Below are positions 7,873-9,339 of a DNA stretch of 9,339 nucleotides, piece after piece. The stretch covers positions 1 through 9,339 of the forward strand of contig JBKPDW010000611.1 in assembly GCA_046728115.1 (NCBI GenBank), in the 5' to 3' direction. The position numbers were made by a program, and so were the translations under genes. Source of the stretch: CAVSWN01 sp046728115 (lineage in GTDB: Bacteria > Acidobacteriota > Vicinamibacteria > Vicinamibacterales > CAVVIG01). The number at the start of each line of letters is the position of its first letter. Position 1 is the first letter of the stretch. Under the pieces are notes generated by a model. That model did not search any database and had not been told where the DNA came from. It saw nothing but the letters and a program-made list of their open reading frames with translations.

Positions 7873-8361
7873 CTACCAGCGCTCCAACTGCCGGCGATGC
7901 CGCAGCAGGTGGCAAACGGCATGCTCGAGGATCATTTCCGGGTCGTATCGCGGACCCCAGCGCACCGCGAACGACAGCGCCTGAATTTCCTGGTCGGTTG
8001 CCATGAGTAGCGGCTCGACGGTCTCCTCCGTCAACACGATTCCTTCAATTAACAACGCGCGGACATCCTGCGGGGAGCGCAGCCGCGCCGGATCAGCGTC
8101 GTATCGCTCGACGAAATCGATGCCGCGCGCCTTGCGGATGTAGTGCGCGTATCGATGCGCCGCGCCAATCACGTGCAGGCAAATCGCGCGCGGCGAAACC
8201 GTGTTCGGATTGTTCGACGGCCGCTCGACGTCGAACCGCGCGAGATCGAAGCTTTCGACAACGCGGCAGAAGTCCTTCGCGGCTCGCGCGTACTCGTCTA
8301 TCAGCGCGCCGAAAGGGCCGGACAGGCCGGGATGACGGATGAACGTGCTTGTCATAACCAT
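7873..8361 (-). CDS. DinB-like (DinB/YfiT four-helix) family protein
   Basis: About 162 aa, a predicted all-helical soluble protein. Visible features are an N-terminal helix (FGALIDEYARAAKDFCRVVESF, about 17-38), the segment CLHVIGAAHRYAHYIRKARG (61-80), and a C-terminal helix EHAVCHLLRHRRQLERW (146-162) with an H-x3-H pair. Likely metal ligands of the DinB type are H63, H147 and H151; the three-histidine site is known for the family, and their use here is inferred. Members include thiol-dependent and hydrolase-like enzymes, but no reaction can be assigned. The open frame extends upstream to 8496, but that part overlaps the decayed permease remnant and is low-complexity, so I use the ATG at 8361 (another at 8355). 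No clear Shine-Dalgarno is visible. It is probably a unit separate from the padR operon, with a hairpin beyond its stop. Confidence 0.8.
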   Translation of the reverse strand: MVMTSTFIRHPGLSGPFGALIDEYARAAKDFCRVVESFDLARFDVERPSNNPNTVSPRAICLHVIGAAHRYAHYIRKARGIDFVERYDADPARLRSPQDVRALLIEGIVLTEETVEPLLMATDQEIQALSFAVRWGPRYDPEMILEHAVCHLLRHRRQLERW

Positions 8362-8380
8362 TGAGCCATCGAGACCGACG

Positions 8381-8386
8381 ATAATA
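8381..8386 (-). promoter_or_regulatory. Possible -10 element for the DinB-like gene
   Basis: TATTAT on the minus strand (8386-8381) matches the TATAAT consensus at five of six positions and lies 20 nt upstream of the ATG at 8361, giving a leader of about 14 nt. I see no convincing -35 at 16-18 nt spacing, so this is weak. Confidence 0.3.
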
Positions 8387-8433
8387 CCGTCATCGGCAGC
8401 CTGTTGACAGCCTGGAGCGGAGCGTAAGCTCCC

Positions 8434-8736
8434 GCCCAGCGACGCACGAATTCGGAGTCCGTTTGGCCGTCGGCGCGACCGGCGGGCGCGGCCCACGACT
8501 CGTTCTCGCGCAGGCTGCGGTGGTGAGTCGCGGGTCTGGGGGTTTAGACTCGTCGGTTCGCTCGCCCTGACGCGGTTCGTTGCCGGATGGCTTTACGGCG
8601 TCGCGCCGCTCGGTTTCCAAACATTCGTGACGGTCTCGTTGATGCTTTTCGCCGTTGCGTGCGCGCTGAGCCCGGCTGCATTCAAGCGCGTCGCGCGACG
8701 AGCATCGATCCGATGGCTGCACTCAGACGCGAGTAG
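8434..8736 (+). pseudogene. Decayed C-terminal remnant of an ADOP-family permease
   Basis: This stretch has no intact gene but encodes a recognisable FtsX/ADOP C-terminus spread over three frames. AQR at 8434-8442 runs into EFGVRLAVGATGGRGPRLVL then AQAAVV (8448-8525). The next frame gives GSLALTRFVAGWLYGVAP then LGFQTFVTVSLMLFAVACAL (8555-8668). The last frame gives CIQARRATSIDPMAALRRE and a stop (8677-8736). These match, in order, the coupling loop, the penultimate helix, the LYGVSP turn, the last helix and the PARRA...P..ALR.E end of the operon copies. Each frame change equals the loss of one base. About 100 codons remain; the rest of the gene is gone, and homology fades near the DinB-like promoter at about 8400-8434. 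The strand is opposite to the operon, and the motif variants (THEFGVRLA, IDPMAALRRE) mark a different subtype, so this is not a recent copy of those genes. Confidence 0.75.
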
Positions 8737-8792
8737 CACTGCCCACACTTCACTGAATCCGACACCGTCGAAGCGTGAGCGGCTGGCGGACG

Positions 8793-8798
8793 TATACT
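8793..8798 (+). promoter_or_regulatory. -10-like element of the NTF2-like gene
   Basis: TATACT matches the TATAAT consensus at five of six positions and lies 34 nt upstream of the GTG start, implying a leader of about 28 nt. No good -35 is visible at standard spacing. The position, just after the permease remnant and before a strong Shine-Dalgarno, makes a promoter plausible. Confidence 0.4.
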
Positions 8799-8832
8799 CT
8801 GACCGGCAACTAATCCGCTTGGAGGAGCGAGC

Positions 8833-9216
8833 GTGTTCCAGGCGACACAGGACGCTGCAGTCGTTCGCCAGCTCGAGACGATCGAAGAGCAGCTTGCGTC
8901 GACATGGAAGAACCACGATTGCGCGGGATGGAGTGCGCTGCTCGCCGACGACTGGTCGGTCATGCACATCGATGCGAAGGTGATCACGAAGGCTGAGGCA
9001 GTAGGAATGTGCCGGACTGGTCCATCTATCACGTCAACCGTTGATCAAGTGAAAGTCCGCTCATACGGCGACACGGCAGTCGTTACGGGTCGTACCAAGG
9101 CGACGGTGAGCGGTGCAACGCCTCAAACGGTGACACTTCGGTTTACTGACGTGTTCGTGCGGCGTGACGGACGCTGGATTGTGGTTGCCTCCCACGCAAC
9201 CCGCCTGATCGAGTGA
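8833..9216 (+). CDS. NTF2-like / DUF4440 family protein
   Basis: A 127-aa single-domain protein of the cone-shaped NTF2-like (SnoaL/DUF4440) fold. An N-terminal helix (VRQLETIEEQLASTWKNHD, about 11-29) is followed by LLADDWSVMHIDAKVITKAE, where the fold usually has the 'D-x-G-x-x-x-x-K' stretch. The C-terminal strands TLRFTDVFVRRDGRWIVV and ASHATRL are very typical of DUF4440. The GTG start at 8833 is fixed by GGAGGAG at 8821-8827 with 5 nt spacing and by an in-frame stop upstream at 8776-8778. There is no signal peptide or membrane helix, so it is probably cytosolic. Family members range from small-molecule isomerases to ligand-binding proteins and many have no known activity; I cannot assign one. 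It stands alone on the plus strand, with no visible link to the permease operon. Confidence 0.85.
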   Translation: MFQATQDAAVVRQLETIEEQLASTWKNHDCAGWSALLADDWSVMHIDAKVITKAEAVGMCRTGPSITSTVDQVKVRSYGDTAVVTGRTKATVSGATPQTVTLRFTDVFVRRDGRWIVVASHATRLIE

Positions 9217-9339
9217 CCACTGTTTGTGGGCTGCTGGAGCATGACGCCCGAAGATCCCGGAAACGCCCGTGGTTGCCGTGACAAGGTAAAGGAAAGGCGA
9301 CCACTGGTTAAGCCTCGGCGGACGGCGAAGCTATCGGCG
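9217..9339. other. Window end, no supported feature
   Basis: These 123 bp follow the NTF2-like stop. CCAC-TGTTT-GTGG at 9217-9229 could form only a 4-bp stem. A plus-strand frame from an ATG at 9241 stays open to the edge, but its composition is not protein-like and its Shine-Dalgarno spacing is poor. Confidence 0.5.

Noticed and set aside
8404..8409. TTGACA on the plus strand as a -35 promoter box
   Set aside because: No -10-like hexamer occurs 16-19 bases downstream, and the region is pseudogene sequence.
8362..8496. N-terminal extension of the DinB-like protein up to 8496
   Set aside because: The extra 45 residues look non-globular and overlap the plus-strand permease remnant; family homology begins after the ATG at 8361.
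8627..8983. Plus-strand frame beginning MTVSLMLFAVACAL as an independent small membrane protein
   Set aside because: Its first part is the last helix of the decayed ADOP remnant; the rest is out-of-frame noise overlapping the NTF2-like gene.
9241..9339. Short plus-strand frame starting MTPEDPGNARGC and running off the edge
   Set aside because: Too short, no usable ribosome site spacing and unrecognisable composition.

Overview
The window is GC-rich (roughly two-thirds G+C by eye). It is dominated by one minus-strand operon: a PadR-family repressor gene followed by three tandem genes for large two-module FtsX/MacB-like permeases of the ADOP type (acidobacterial duplicated orphan permeases, TIGR03434), with no ABC ATPase gene nearby. 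PadR plus tandem ADOPs is typical of Acidobacteriota, so an acidobacterium (perhaps a Vicinamibacteria-like soil lineage) is the best guess. This rests on gene content only, as no rRNA is present.

Layout, in the direction of minus-strand transcription (right to left). A candidate promoter, TTGACA-N18-TAGCAT at 7692-7721 with an inverted repeat in its spacer, drives padR (7252-7599). Then come ADOP copy 1 (4563-7238), ADOP copy 2 (1862-4528, or from 4555) and ADOP copy 3 (1852 leftwards, running off the window edge at 1). Gaps between these genes are about 7-34 nt, and copy 3 has a Shine-Dalgarno sequence overlapping the stop codon of copy 2, so the four genes look co-transcribed. Copy 3 is broken in this sequence: loss of one base near 556 ends the protein after 453 codons, yet the correct downstream frame stays open to position 1. 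Restoring the base recovers a full-length-type ADOP carrying a small in-frame insertion.

To the right of padR are a perfect 11-bp hairpin (7834-7858), a minus-strand DinB-like gene (7873-8361), and then about 470 bp that at first looks non-coding. That stretch holds a decayed C-terminal remnant of another ADOP permease on the plus strand (about 8434-8736). It is readable only through three frameshifts and belongs to a different ADOP subtype from the operon copies. Just beyond it, a -10-like TATACT and a strong Shine-Dalgarno sequence precede a plus-strand NTF2-like/DUF4440 gene (8833-9216). The final 123 bp hold nothing I can support.

How the parts fit: PadR probably represses its own promoter and hence the permease operon until an effector appears. 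The substrate of the ADOPs is unknown, and they would need an ATPase from elsewhere or act in another way. The DinB-like and NTF2-like genes have separate signals and no evident link to the operon. I see no CRISPR array, transposase, tRNA or rRNA.
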